A stretch of DNA of 64,000 nucleotides from Marinilabiliaceae bacterium JC017 (GCA_004296775.1 RHGE01000018.1:3-64002), one strand, 5' to 3'; shown: positions 27,353-38,500, counted from the stretch's first letter. Program-made: numbers and translations. The notes: generated by a model not told the origin, from the sequence alone.

Positions 27353-29839
27353 TTACAACTCTTTATTGTCAAACTTTTTAAACCGGTACCCCTTCTCAGC
27401 GAAAGTATCGATGATCTCACTTAATTTGAAATAAAACTTATCTTTTCTATCAGGGTGCGTACCCAGATGAATCAATACGATCGCCCCGTTCAAACCATTT
27501 TCATGATTCGCTTCATAGGCTGCCATCCGCTTAAGAAGCTCATCCGATGTTTTATAATTTTTCATGGATGGAATGGTATAATCCGCATTGGTGCCCACTC
27601 CTGAAGTGAAATTCACGAGGGTTATGCCCCTATTCTTACTCCAGTTGGTAATGGCCCGGTTATGCCACTCATAAGGTGGTAAAAACCACCGAGCCTCTTC
27701 CTGTTTCACATTAAAACCAGCTAATTCCCTGTAATTAGCTTTTATATCTTCGTCAAACTCTTTTTGTGACACCAGCAAGGAGTCGCGCTTCTCCCACGGC
27801 GCATACAACAGGTGCCTGTCGGAATGGGGCCCCACATAATGCTTTTGGTTCACCATGCGCTTAATATATCTGGCATTTTCTTTTTCTCTCAGGAAATTCC
27901 CGGTGAGAAAAAAAGAGACTTTCACCTTTTTCTTTTTAAGCACATCCAGGATATAATCAGCTCCGTCGCCATGTTCATCGGCCGAAAAGACCAGGTATAT
28001 ATTTTTTGCATCAGGTGTCACCCGAATGACAGCACCTTGCCTGTCGATATGGGGCTTTGCTTTAGAAACCTGCTGTTTCAATCCTTCCTTTTCCATGGAT
28101 GACAGGTAATAGCTCAGACTGGCCGTTCCATCCATGGTAGGCTCATTGGTACTGTAATCCCCCATATCGTCATGATAGACGGCCTTACCGTGCTGAAAAG
28201 GCGCATACATATCGTCCCTCATCAGATGAATACCGCGCAATCCTTCATAAATTTTCCGGTAAACGGGTCCGTCAACCAGGCCGCCATAAGTGGTTTCATC
28301 CATTATAAAAGTGATGGCTGAATGCGGATAACGGGGATAATCACCACCCGCCGGCAAACCACACACCATGGTCGTTCCCCAGGGATTACAACCAAACAGC
28401 CAATCTCTCAATGCTGCTTCCATCTCCATATAAGATGAATCTTGTGTTGCTTCATAATAAAGCCTGGCCTGGGTAATGGCTGCTGCATTTAAATTATTGG
28501 AACACCAGATGAAAGGTATTCCATTAAGGAAAGGATCCTCCTTGGCTCGTTGCCAAATGGCTTCCAACCCGTCTTTCAAAAATTCGTTATAACGTGAACT
28601 ATTCTCTCCGGCCAAAATAGCCTGTTGGGCATGACCAAGGTTAACAAACGGATAATATTGGTAGTGCCGGGCCGTTCCTTTTTGCATCCACGGAGTAACC
28701 GGTTCCAGTTGGCCCCAATAATCGGCTTGCTTTAAATATTTTTGGTCCCCGGAGACATGAAACAGCTCCCAGGCAGCCAACTCCAGGTCATCGGTGTAGT
28801 TGTTTTCCTCATAAAAATAAGGCGACACATTACAGGCGGTTTGTGTTTCCCCCAGATCGGTGAGCGCAAAATCAAAGGCATCCTGTGCCTTCCCTTTTAG
28901 TTTATCCGCAAATGCGGGATCAATATCTTTAAATATGGCGGCTCCCATAGCAAAAGAGGAGCAATATTTTCCGGCAGTGGAAGACACCCCGGTGGTTCGG
29001 TTTTTATGCTTGGCCAAACCCTGAGGTTTACCGGTTACAAAGTAAACAGGGCGATAGAGGCCATTGCCGTAAGAAACAGAATCTTTATTGGGCAGGCGGT
29101 AACCCCGGTGATCACGGTCATCAGCAATTTGATTAAACATGACACCGCTATCGGGATTCATTTTCACCATCCACTCCAATCCCCAGCGAACCTCATCCAG
29201 AATATCGGCAATGCCATTACTTCCTTTATGGCCTTTGGCATCGTAATGATCCTGATAAACACCGGGATTCATTTTATAGGCAAACATCATTTGATAAATG
29301 GCATTGGCCGAGGTGGTAAGGTATTGCAGATAATCAGAAGCATCATGCCATCCGCCGGTCACATCAATCTTTTCGCCGGTACGGGTGGGATGATCCACAA
29401 TAAAACCATCATGCGTATGGCAGGAATCTTTCAGGAAAGGATTATAACCACACCGCTGTTGCCGCATATAGTTTAGCACAAAATCGGCGGTTCCTTTATA
29501 TACTGCGGCATCAATTTGAAAAACGGGTGAATGCGTGTCACCTACTTTCACATAGTAGCCTCCCGGCGTCTCTAAAGAAGAAAAATTCAGCCTGGCAGCT
29601 GCTTTCATTCCCCAATTATCTCCTTTAAACACCTGGCATTGGCCGGAAAAAACTACACGATCAGTAAGCGCATGACACACTTCAAATGTTTTGTCGTTAA
29701 GGGTATCGGTTGAAAGCCAAACCGCCACCTTTACCGAGCGTGGCAGATAACCCAATTGGTTAACACGTATCCAGGAAGCTGCCTGCAACTGAAACAGCGT
29801 CCCCAGACAAAACAGAACAATGCAGATTTTTTTTACCAT
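27353..29839 (-). CDS. GH9 glycoside hydrolase fused to NodB-type (CE4) polysaccharide deacetylase
   Basis: I use the Met at 29839 because it gives a clean signal peptide (MVKKICIVLFCLGTLFQLQA); the longer frame to 29941 adds an unlikely extension. 828 aa. An N-terminal Ig-like CelD domain (about 22-115) is followed by a GH9 (alpha/alpha)6 domain with the nucleophile-activating motif GWHDASDY (D166, D169) and the acid region STNEPTMDGTASLSYY. From about residue 590 comes a NodB fold (VFSADEHGDGADYIL, HSDRH, LPPYEWHN, IVLIHLGTH). Its first motif has DE where CE4 enzymes have DD. Some GH9 enzymes are exo-glucosaminidases, so coupled deacetylation and trimming of amino-sugar chains is plausible but unproven. 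Confidence 0.85.
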   Translation of the reverse strand: MVKKICIVLFCLGTLFQLQAASWIRVNQLGYLPRSVKVAVWLSTDTLNDKTFEVCHALTDRVVFSGQCQVFKGDNWGMKAAARLNFSSLETPGGYYVKVGDTHSPVFQIDAAVYKGTADFVLNYMRQQRCGYNPFLKDSCHTHDGFIVDHPTRTGEKIDVTGGWHDASDYLQYLTTSANAIYQMMFAYKMNPGVYQDHYDAKGHKGSNGIADILDEVRWGLEWMVKMNPDSGVMFNQIADDRDHRGYRLPNKDSVSYGNGLYRPVYFVTGKPQGLAKHKNRTTGVSSTAGKYCSSFAMGAAIFKDIDPAFADKLKGKAQDAFDFALTDLGETQTACNVSPYFYEENNYTDDLELAAWELFHVSGDQKYLKQADYWGQLEPVTPWMQKGTARHYQYYPFVNLGHAQQAILAGENSSRYNEFLKDGLEAIWQRAKEDPFLNGIPFIWCSNNLNAAAITQARLYYEATQDSSYMEMEAALRDWLFGCNPWGTTMVCGLPAGGDYPRYPHSAITFIMDETTYGGLVDGPVYRKIYEGLRGIHLMRDDMYAPFQHGKAVYHDDMGDYSTNEPTMDGTASLSYYLSSMEKEGLKQQVSKAKPHIDRQGAVIRVTPDAKNIYLVFSADEHGDGADYILDVLKKKKVKVSFFLTGNFLREKENARYIKRMVNQKHYVGPHSDRHLLYAPWEKRDSLLVSQKEFDEDIKANYRELAGFNVKQEEARWFLPPYEWHNRAITNWSKNRGITLVNFTSGVGTNADYTIPSMKNYKTSDELLKRMAAYEANHENGLNGAIVLIHLGTHPDRKDKFYFKLSEIIDTFAEKGYRFKKFDNKEL

Positions 29840-30415
29840 AATCGTAAATTCTTTGTTTTTGAATTCATCATAACAAAAACATAAAAGGAGGGAAAATGCA
29901 GAAAAGATTTTTAAATCTACACACCATTTTCTTTTCCACATTTTCCTTCTCCCTCACTAACATCAAACTATTAACAATAACAAATTCGACCTTAAATTAT
30001 ATACAATAGACAAAGATGGCCGTTGTCCATATTGTCTTCATGATAACATTGAAAACTTGTTGAATAATTAAAATAAATAGGAATCACTATCCCCTTTGGA
30101 AATAAACCAAATACCAAATGAACCAACCGCAGTAAGCTATTCTTTCTCCTATTAAGGATGAAGTGTTAACAGGCTGGGCAGATGCTTACTATAATCCACC
30201 TCACCCCGGCCCTCTCCTTAGGCGAGGGAGACTGCAAACCTGATGTTTATGCTCATATTGATTAGGTATAGCGAAATCTTGTTATATAATAGACATTAGA
30301 CTGACATTTTGACCATCAACAGTTTTGTCTATTAGATATAAATTATTATTCAATTACTTACAAAAATTTAACAAACTATTGAAATAATTACACATACCCT
30401 TCTCTTATCCTGGGA
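29840..30415. other. Spacer with repeats
   Basis: It contains 'atacaatagacaaagatggcc' text related to 4100-4130, a CCGGCCCTCTCC...GGCGAGGG hairpin near 30209-30231 that looks like a dispersed palindrome, and an R4 copy at 30276-30387. No gene is seen. Confidence 0.5.
30276..30387 (-). repeat. R4 repeat, copy 3 (inverted, shorter)
   Basis: AATAGACATTAGACTGACAT to AATTTAACAAACTATT aligns with the 23.8 kb copy but lacks part of its left end. Confidence 0.65.
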
Positions 30416-31753
30416 TTAGTAGCGCTTATCCAGGCTGGCACCCCTGAAATAATGCATTAATATTTCTTTATAGCTATAACCTTTAGCCCCCATAACAGCG
30501 GCCCCGATCTGACACAACCCTACGCCATGTCCCCATCCTGCTCCATGTAGCACAAACCGCACCTCTTCACCGGTAGTGATTTTTTCAACCACAAAAGCAG
30601 AACTATACAGGTGGGATTCGGATAATGCTTTCCGTATCACGAGCTCTTTACCAATGGTAAGCGTCTTTTTCTCGCCTACTATTTTTAATTTAATCAAACG
30701 ACCGGAAGTACCCCGTTCCACCGGAATAAGATCACTCACCAATCCAAAATCAATGTCTGTCCGCTTCTTCACTAATTCACTCAGCTCTTGCTGTGTATAC
30801 GCCACTTTCCACCGGTAAAAATCCTGTGTTTCCTGGTCATAATCATTCAACACCTGGGAAAGCACTTGCTGATCGGTGGTATTACAAAATGCCTCCGGGC
30901 TACCAAGAATCCACTTATTTGCCGCTTCTTCCTTCTCCAGATCCATACTATACCCTTCAGGGTTCACATCATTGTCGGCGAACTTCTGCAGATAAGGGTG
31001 ATTTACCGGTTCCCACACATTTTCAAACACCTCGGTAACACCCCCGCAACATTTGGAGAAACGAGCATCACAAATAGCTTCGCCATTGGCCAGAATCTCA
31101 CCCCAGGTCTCTTTCACCGCTTCTTCAACCAAAGGGGTTGAGGAACGTGTGATTCCTTGGTAACGCTGGCAATGATCATCGGCACACACATCAAAATTAA
31201 TGTGATCTTCCCGGTCATACCACCTTATCAGTTCTTCATCACTCTCAAATACCGACTCATATTTCTCCTTACTATCCTGTAAAGCTTTATTCTTTTCTAT
31301 CTGTGCCAAAAGCCAGCTACGCGAAATCACCGCATGAGCCTTCAGTAACTCTTTTGAGGAAGTGGCACTCATCTCCGATGAAATTACACTCATCAGGTAA
31401 TCTTCCACAGATAATATATTTATAGCTGTAATTTTTTCATTTTCAATCAACAGCTTTAATCCTCCCTTAAAAACCTGGTCTTCATCCCGCTCCCAATGGA
31501 AATTTATTCCAATGGTAACATCATGTAAGGTGAAGGGGCCTGCTGTTTCTCCGCAAGGAAAGAATGTCACACCGTTTGGCACAACCAACACTTCACCCTC
31601 TTTTTCCAAACGAATTTTTTCTCCCTGAATGGATGCTTGCCAGGTTCCATCAAGCACATTTTCTTTTTGCTCATCAGAAAATTTACCTGACAACGTGAAG
31701 CTAAACTCCTTCTTGAACAGAATTCCTACTTTTATTTCCGGGGTCTTTTTCAT
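30416..31753 (-). CDS. SpoIID/LytB-domain protein without visible signal peptide
   Basis: I start at ATG 31753 (MKKTPEIKVGIL); the longer frame begins with TTG. 445 aa. The SpoIID core is clear: INILSVEDYLMSVISSEMSAT and KAHAVISRSWLLA with the conserved Glu of the SSEM segment, CQRYQGI, and GWGHGVGLCQIGA near the C-terminus. SpoIID enzymes are lytic transglycosylases that cut denuded glycan strands. The lack of a signal peptide suggests work on imported fragments in the cytoplasm, or secretion by an unseen route. It ends a run of same-strand genes (GT2, DUF4922, GNAT, SpoIID). Confidence 0.85.
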   Translation of the reverse strand: MKKTPEIKVGILFKKEFSFTLSGKFSDEQKENVLDGTWQASIQGEKIRLEKEGEVLVVPNGVTFFPCGETAGPFTLHDVTIGINFHWERDEDQVFKGGLKLLIENEKITAINILSVEDYLMSVISSEMSATSSKELLKAHAVISRSWLLAQIEKNKALQDSKEKYESVFESDEELIRWYDREDHINFDVCADDHCQRYQGITRSSTPLVEEAVKETWGEILANGEAICDARFSKCCGGVTEVFENVWEPVNHPYLQKFADNDVNPEGYSMDLEKEEAANKWILGSPEAFCNTTDQQVLSQVLNDYDQETQDFYRWKVAYTQQELSELVKKRTDIDFGLVSDLIPVERGTSGRLIKLKIVGEKKTLTIGKELVIRKALSESHLYSSAFVVEKITTGEEVRFVLHGAGWGHGVGLCQIGAAVMGAKGYSYKEILMHYFRGASLDKRY

Positions 31754-31927
31754 TTTCTTGTCATTCAAATCGCCATAAAAAGATCAGTTACTCGTCTCCA
31801 ATCACTCCCTCATGGCTGGTTTCACTCAGTTTATAATCACACTAGTATACTAATACAGACAAAACATGACACGCTTAAAACCAATTCTCTTATCACTTGG
31901 CACATCACATCGCGTTCAGCTTCATCT

Positions 31928-32842
31928 TTAAGGTTTCAATATCTTTTCAAAACGCCAAAACACCCTATCCACGCGGGCATTGGCATAATGCGAATAAAAA
32001 TCAATGGGACCTACCCATGGTATCACCGAACAAGCCAGGTGCATCTCTTTCATATCCTGTAAACAACGCTTTAATAATATGCCGCCAATACCTTTCCCTC
32101 TCAAATCGGGATGGGTACCCATGGGGCCAAACCAACCGGTTCCTTTATTATTGGCATCATGGGCAGAAAAACCTTTCACTTTACCATCCAATAAGGCAAT
32201 ATGCAAAGTAACGGGTGTATTCTTAAATGCCATCTCCACCTCATTGCCCCATAAAGCCCATTCATCCTGAATAAACTCCAAAACAGCCTGTTTGTCTCCA
32301 GGTAATGCCCTACGAACCTCAATGGCATGTTGCTTCAACTGCTCTTCCTCGGCATCAGTCGACCAATTCTTTCCTTGCAAATTCACCAGCAAATTGGAGG
32401 TATCGCCAAAACGTTTAAAACCATTGCGCATGGCGAAACAAAGGGCTGGCGTATAACGCGGATCAATACCCGGCATCCAATAGTTTAAAGGCACATCGTA
32501 TATCCTCACCACATCAACCTCCCTGGCATTGAAACGTTCCTCCAACAGATTATATAAGGTGGAAGCCACTTTTTGACGTCTGTAATCTTGATGAACCGCC
32601 ATCAGCTTTATATAACCATAACGTGTTCCTCTGATATCACGGATTACGCCCTGCATAAAACCGATAATCTGGTCGCTGTCATGCATAAGAAAAGTCATTT
32701 CAGGCTCCCAATCAGGATCGCCCATGAGTTTTTCTTCCAACAACTCACTGGTAATGGCATCATATTCCCAGCTGCGATTAAGAAAACCGGTTAGTTCCTC
32801 CAGATCACTTTCAGAAAAATTGGTAACAGGGTATTTAAGCAT
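31928..32842 (-). CDS. Tandem GNAT acetyltransferase
   Basis: I start at ATG 32842, because the longer frame begins with TTG. About 304 aa with two GNAT folds. The first has the acetyl-CoA loop VHQDYRRQKVASTL; the second has THPDLRGKGIGGILL followed by an aromatic C-terminal strand (DFYSHYANA). It is a soluble cytoplasmic protein. Position between SpoIID and DUF4922 suggests an amino-sugar or peptide amine as acceptor, but nothing in the sequence fixes the substrate. The second domain looks catalytically intact; the first may be structural. Confidence 0.8.
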   Translation of the reverse strand: MLKYPVTNFSESDLEELTGFLNRSWEYDAITSELLEEKLMGDPDWEPEMTFLMHDSDQIIGFMQGVIRDIRGTRYGYIKLMAVHQDYRRQKVASTLYNLLEERFNAREVDVVRIYDVPLNYWMPGIDPRYTPALCFAMRNGFKRFGDTSNLLVNLQGKNWSTDAEEEQLKQHAIEVRRALPGDKQAVLEFIQDEWALWGNEVEMAFKNTPVTLHIALLDGKVKGFSAHDANNKGTGWFGPMGTHPDLRGKGIGGILLKRCLQDMKEMHLACSVIPWVGPIDFYSHYANARVDRVFWRFEKILKP

Positions 32843-32954
32843 CTCTTTAAAATTTAATGTCAAAATTCAGAGACACACGACATTGGTTATCTTGTTTTTT
32901 TCAAAACATTAATAGCTACGCCACTGTGCCCCTGTAATTTCCTCCATACAATAT

Positions 32955-33893
32955 TTATAATGACGATCGTATCAACTCCATTACTACGGCATCATCATAG
33001 CACACCTGGTTAAAGATATCCTGTATAACCTCCGCATCAATTTTGTTGAAATCTTCCTCTCGCGGCGTGATAAATACACCTCCCATATCCACTGAAGCAG
33101 GACTAATCGTGAACTGTGCCTCTCCCTCAGCAAAGAATTGCGACGGACGATGTTGCTTTCTGGGGAAAACATGGACCACATACGTTCCATCTTCCATTGA
33201 AGCGAGAATATTTAGCATGGGCTCGAGCTCTTCTGACTGCATCTTTTCCAGACTATCATACAGCTTGTAAAAAAGCTTCGCCAAACTAGCCTTATTCTTG
33301 CTCTTCAGCGTAATAACCCCTCTTAGGTATTTTTCCCAATGAAAAACAGATACCTCATCTACACATCCAACCTCCTTGCAATGATTCCCATTTTTAAATT
33401 CATTCTCGATGGGTAGAAATCCTTTTATCCCGGCTTGAAAATGAAAATGGTCAGGCGCAGAAGCACCACATTTCGGGCCATTATAAAAAACAGTGAAATC
33501 ATCCAATTCTTTTGCCAAATCCAGCATGGCCTCAAAATGGCCACGAATACGCTGATCATTATGGGCATTTTTTGGAATAGTCAAATGTTCAGGAAAAATA
33601 GGAAACGGATTAACCAAAACGGTATAATCACTCCCGAACTCCAATCCCCTTTGCTGAGCCGGCAAATTTTTCGCACAAAGAAAACAAGGCCTTGCCTCAA
33701 TTGATTTAGCATCTACCTTAGCCGCTGACGAGCGAATACGCTCCGGGTTAAACTGTACTAAAATCTCATGCCCGTTAAAAGCTAACGCTTTTACCTTTAC
33801 CTTCTTTAACCCTTTATAGTTATTTGCAGCCAGATCCCACTCTGAGATCTGGCCTTTTATTAATTCTCTTGCTTCCTTAGAAAATATCGTCAT
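32955..33893 (-). CDS. DUF4922 HIT-like nucleotidyltransferase/phosphorylase
   Basis: The start at 33893 (MTIFSKEARELIKG) leaves 14 bp to the GT2 stop; the longer frame would overlap that gene. About 312 aa. It shows a CxxC near residue 70 (RPCFLCAKNLP), LVNPFPIFPEHLTI and the active-site text SAPDHFHFQAG. This is a His-x-His-x-Gln arrangement as in GalT/Ap4A phosphorylase branches of the HIT superfamily. It probably transfers or phosphorolyses a nucleotidyl group, perhaps on a sugar phosphate. DUF4922 is how I remember the family; its function is not established. The tight spacing with GT2 indicates a shared transcript. Confidence 0.78.
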   Translation of the reverse strand: MTIFSKEARELIKGQISEWDLAANNYKGLKKVKVKALAFNGHEILVQFNPERIRSSAAKVDAKSIEARPCFLCAKNLPAQQRGLEFGSDYTVLVNPFPIFPEHLTIPKNAHNDQRIRGHFEAMLDLAKELDDFTVFYNGPKCGASAPDHFHFQAGIKGFLPIENEFKNGNHCKEVGCVDEVSVFHWEKYLRGVITLKSKNKASLAKLFYKLYDSLEKMQSEELEPMLNILASMEDGTYVVHVFPRKQHRPSQFFAEGEAQFTISPASVDMGGVFITPREEDFNKIDAEVIQDIFNQVCYDDAVVMELIRSSL

Positions 33894-33907
33894 AACAATT
33901 AGTCTCT

Positions 33908-35386
33908 TTATACTAGCTGACCGTTTTTCACATACTGTTGACGTGCCCAAAATTCAAGTGTACGTATCTTATCCTTGTAGAAATTATGGGCATTCTCCTT
34001 ATTTATATCTAATGAAGCATCGGAGTTGTCATCCCATCGGCGACATAAATACAATGGATCATAAATCCGTCCGATCTGGTAATGGCGACTAATATTCAAG
34101 CCCAATGCATAGTCTTCACCGTAACTGGTATTAGGAACTTTTACATCTCGCAATACGGGAGTATAAAAAGCCCGTGGAGCCCCAAGACCGTTAATCCGCA
34201 AGGCATTGTTACGGCCATTATCCGGGGTCCATTCCTTATGATCGATCAGTCCCGGAGGAATTACATCAAGTTTAAAGTCTACCATTTGGTAAGAACCCAC
34301 CACCATGGCACAGTTCTGTTCATAGAAGGCTTTTACAATTCGCTCAACCACATTATCATCAATGTAGAGGTCATCACTATCCAATTGAATAGCAAACTTA
34401 CCACACTTTGAACTCGCTACTGCTTCATTCCAGCATCCTCCGATTCCAAGATCCTTACGCTCCGGAATAATATGTATCACTCGCTCATCTTTTTCTGCAA
34501 AAGACCGAATCAAATCGGTTGTTCCATCAGTGGAGTAATTATCCACAACAATCAAGTTGAAAGGGAAAGATGTTTTCTGTTCCAATACCGACTTAATGGC
34601 ATCAGCAATTGTTTTTGCCCGATTACGCACCGGAATAACAACCGATGCTTCCACCGGAAAATCAGAAGCTGAAAATTCAATTTTCTTGAAACGTGGCTCC
34701 AGGTAAGCACCAACCTTCTTCAAGTGATCGGTACATACCTGCTCCATTTCTATTTGCACCTCTCTATTGCGTGGATCTACATAATCAAACATTTTTTCTC
34801 CCGACTTACGGGTATCTAGCTCCACTTCAGTATAAAGCAACTCGGGCATATGTAATAATCTCTGGCCCTGCGAGATTTTAAGGCGTAAATCATACAATGC
34901 CGCAAACTTATACTGTTGATCCATTTGCGCAATAGCTTCCTTCAATGCGGCCGTTTTATAAACTATTAGCGACCCGAAATTAAAGTCATTCCGGAGACTG
35001 CCTTCCTGATATTCTACCACCGGATGTGCATTAAGCTTACCTTCTTTCATTTCGTAATAAGCACTGTAAACCAATCCTGCTCCGGCATCCTCACAAGCTT
35101 GCATCATACGTTGAAGAGCACTCTGTCCCAAATTCAACGGCTGTGTTTTTGTATAAAAAGCGGTGAATTCGGTATTTGCTTTGGCTGCAACTTCTTTGAG
35201 CGTGTCGGTAGACACTAAATCTCCCGTCAACCATTCTACGCCCCCAACTTCAATATCTGATGGTTCTTTTGCGACTAAAAAAATATCCTCCACACACTCT
35301 GCCTTTTGAAGTGATTCAACAGTAAGCGTCACTTCTTCCTTACTGGCATAAGGCAAAAAAAAGGTAATCAACTTTTCCATATTCAT
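33908..35386 (-). CDS. Glycosyltransferase family 2, double-domain
   Basis: 492 aa, soluble. The C-terminal half (about 240-440) is a canonical GT-A family 2 domain: ASVVIPVRNRAKTI, IVVDNYSTDGTTDLI, GGCWNEAVASSKCGKFAIQLDSDDLY with its metal-binding DSDD, and a later GEDYALGL. The N-terminal half (MEKLITFFLPYASKE...) resembles a second, degenerate GT2 fold without an obvious DxD. No membrane anchor is seen, unlike cell-wall GTs. It is the first gene of the GT2-DUF4922-GNAT-SpoIID run. Donor and acceptor are unknown. Confidence 0.83.
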   Translation of the reverse strand: MNMEKLITFFLPYASKEEVTLTVESLQKAECVEDIFLVAKEPSDIEVGGVEWLTGDLVSTDTLKEVAAKANTEFTAFYTKTQPLNLGQSALQRMMQACEDAGAGLVYSAYYEMKEGKLNAHPVVEYQEGSLRNDFNFGSLIVYKTAALKEAIAQMDQQYKFAALYDLRLKISQGQRLLHMPELLYTEVELDTRKSGEKMFDYVDPRNREVQIEMEQVCTDHLKKVGAYLEPRFKKIEFSASDFPVEASVVIPVRNRAKTIADAIKSVLEQKTSFPFNLIVVDNYSTDGTTDLIRSFAEKDERVIHIIPERKDLGIGGCWNEAVASSKCGKFAIQLDSDDLYIDDNVVERIVKAFYEQNCAMVVGSYQMVDFKLDVIPPGLIDHKEWTPDNGRNNALRINGLGAPRAFYTPVLRDVKVPNTSYGEDYALGLNISRHYQIGRIYDPLYLCRRWDDNSDASLDINKENAHNFYKDKIRTLEFWARQQYVKNGQLV

Positions 35387-35518
35387 AATAATTTAAATTT
35401 GAGAACTCTGATAAAAGGCAACAGGTGAATTTACATTATTATCCTTCACCCTACCCATCCCAATCTGTCAAGACCGATCATTCTTCCCAATCATGAATGG
35501 TTTATATTTTAAATTTAT

Positions 35519-38500
35519 TTATTCAAAAAAACTCAGAATTTGTGCCATTAACGTCACTCGTTGACTTTCTTTCTTAATGGCTTCAAATGGAAATCCAAGA
35601 ATCACCGTACGGTAATCTCCATTATACGCCACCCCGGCACTACTATTATTCTCTCCATATCTAAACGCAGTAATTGCCTGCTTTCCAAACGGCTCAATAG
35701 CATCTGGTGCTTCAACCTGATAAATAACCGGATCATAGGTTGTATTAAAAGAGAACTCTTCGTTAAAATATTCATTTCCATAATCTGAAGAATAAACACT
35801 TCCAGACTTTACTACATGGTTAGTACGCCACTTGAAATGTAATATTTCATTGGCAAACTTAGCAGCAATGGTATCATTATTAAGCACGTAATCAGATCCC
35901 ACATAAGCACCTGAAATGAACATATTTACACCCATCCGACTCAAGACAGTTAACTTATCCATGAAAGCAGGAGTATAAATCTGATAATCTGTTTTGGCTT
36001 TATCGATAAACTGAGGAGTTGTTTTCTCCTCACCCAAAATAATATCTACCATAGCATAATTCTCTGCCCCGTAACCCTTCTCACAAAATGCTTCATCACT
36101 CACCGATACAAAAGAATACCCGGCAGCCATAATTGCCTGACCATGAATAAAAGGAAAATCAAAACTGTTACCTGGAATGATCTTACCTTCCATATCTCCA
36201 TAACTGGCTCCCCATCCGGGATTATCATCATCTAACCAAGCCGAATTTTTATCAAAATCATATTGATACCCGGTAAAACCAATTTTACATTTATCAGCTA
36301 CTCCTTGATCATCCCACCAGGCAACACCGGCAAATCCGTCCTTATCCACAAAAGCAGGGCCACTTATGCGATCAAAACCATTCACCACCAACACATCCCC
36401 TTTAGCATTACTTTTCACACCTAAAGACAACACTTCGCTGGCAAAACTCTCGCCTCCATCATTCAGGGCTGTAACTTTAAAACCATAAATTTCATCCAAC
36501 TGATCAATGGATACTTCAAAGGATGTACCGCTTACTATTGTTCCATTATCAAAACCATTATCACCCAAACGACGGTATACTTTATACTTTGTAGGAACAG
36601 CAGATGCTTCCAAGGGGTCCATCACCGGTTGCCAGGTCAATAGAAAAGTATTTTCACCTTTTGAAGTAATTGAAAAATGGTCTACCGGAAGCGGTTGCAC
36701 CACATACTCACGCCCTTCCTGAAATGCCTGAAACTTCAGAATCCCCTTATATATGGCACGACTAACAGCAAAGCGGAATCGAGGATCAAGACCAAATTTT
36801 ATATCAGACATATTCTGATGGGATAACAATTCCAATAACATGGTTGGAACATTTGGTCGCCAGGCTTCGGAATACTGCTTATCCCACATACCTCTTCGTG
36901 TCCAATCTTCACGATAAAGCTTTCTTACATCATTAACTACCTGGGATTGTATCAAATCTGTCAAATCCCGGCTGGCAAGTTTAGACTGTCCATTGGGGAA
37001 AACTCCATTATCCCTGACAGAACTATATATTCCAAGTGTTCCGATAATCGAATCGTTTGGAGTTACACCAGCATCCGTATGGAAAGCAAAAGCCAGATCA
37101 ATCGGAATATTTAATCCTTCCACCTCCCTATTTTTTGTAGGACCATTGGGCGCACCCATTAAGTAATTCACCCATTCCCCACGAGACTGATAGTCATCGT
37201 TATAATCATTCTTTTCATCATTCAAACTAAACACCAAAGTGTCGGGCATACCAGCATATTGCAAATAATATCTCGCTGCCTCCAAATAGCGAGGCTTACC
37301 GCTAAGCTTCCATTTGAATTGCTCAGGATCAACAGATATAACATCATCATCCTTGCTGGAATTTGCGTTCAAGGACCATTTATTTGGGGCTAATTCCCTG
37401 GACGGACGTCTTGCCACATTTCCCATTCCACCGCCAAACTTAACCGCATCCAACGAAACATCTCCATCAACAGACACCACATCAACAGCACCTTTCAAAG
37501 GGTTTTTCCCAGCATCAAAGATGAATTTACCCAGGTAAATCCAGGTTCCGCCTCCCATCTTTTGATTTACAAGAAACGAAGTTGCTCCTCCCGTATGATG
37601 CACCACATATTTCACCTTCGCAGTCGATGCATCATCCCTACCATATGAAACATAAACAGCATATTCCCCCTTTTCAGGAATTTCAGGAATATATTCAGCA
37701 ACTTTACCACCATTCTCTTTATTCACAAGATAGGAAGTCCCCATCTTAAAGGGATTTTCACCCACATACAATGTATCCTTAACAGCAAATCCATTGAATT
37801 TTTTCTTTATTTGCACTCCATCAGACAATTCAAAACCCAAAGCTTTACCAAGCTCATCATTATCCACGATCACCTCATTAATTTGAACATCCCGCTCTCT
37901 GGGTAAGAAAACATTGGCACCGGCATTTTCAAGCATTGGCACTAAATAAGGCAACACATATTCCATAGGAGAAACATCCTCTACGGCTCCATATAAACGT
38001 GCACGCTGCCACTCCCATCGATCTAACTTTGACTCATAATACCACCCATGACTATGCCAAAGCGCTATATAATTATTATATAATCCATCCGTTGACTTAT
38101 AAGCATCCTGCTTACAAATAAAAGGATCCTTTTTTATTCCACCTTGATCAAGACGTGCTGTATCGATCCCTAAATCAGATCGCAAAGCATTCGGCACTAA
38201 AAAACTTATTTCCTTATCATCAGTAAATACTTTAATGGAATAATTCTGAAATTTTCTCCCCAAAGCACTATAAATCTGATTTTTCAAGATGTCAATCTCA
38301 TTTTCTCTAAAAGGCATATAAGATAATGGCTTGGAAAAATACAACTGGATTGTTTTTGATTCTCTGGATACATTTAAAGAATCAATCTTCATCTTTCCAA
38401 GGTGCCCCCACTCAGAGAAAACGTCATCCAGTTTCTCTAATCTATTCTCAGCTCTCCTCGTAAACTTAGGGTCTTTTTCTTCCTGTGCTCTGGTATAAAA

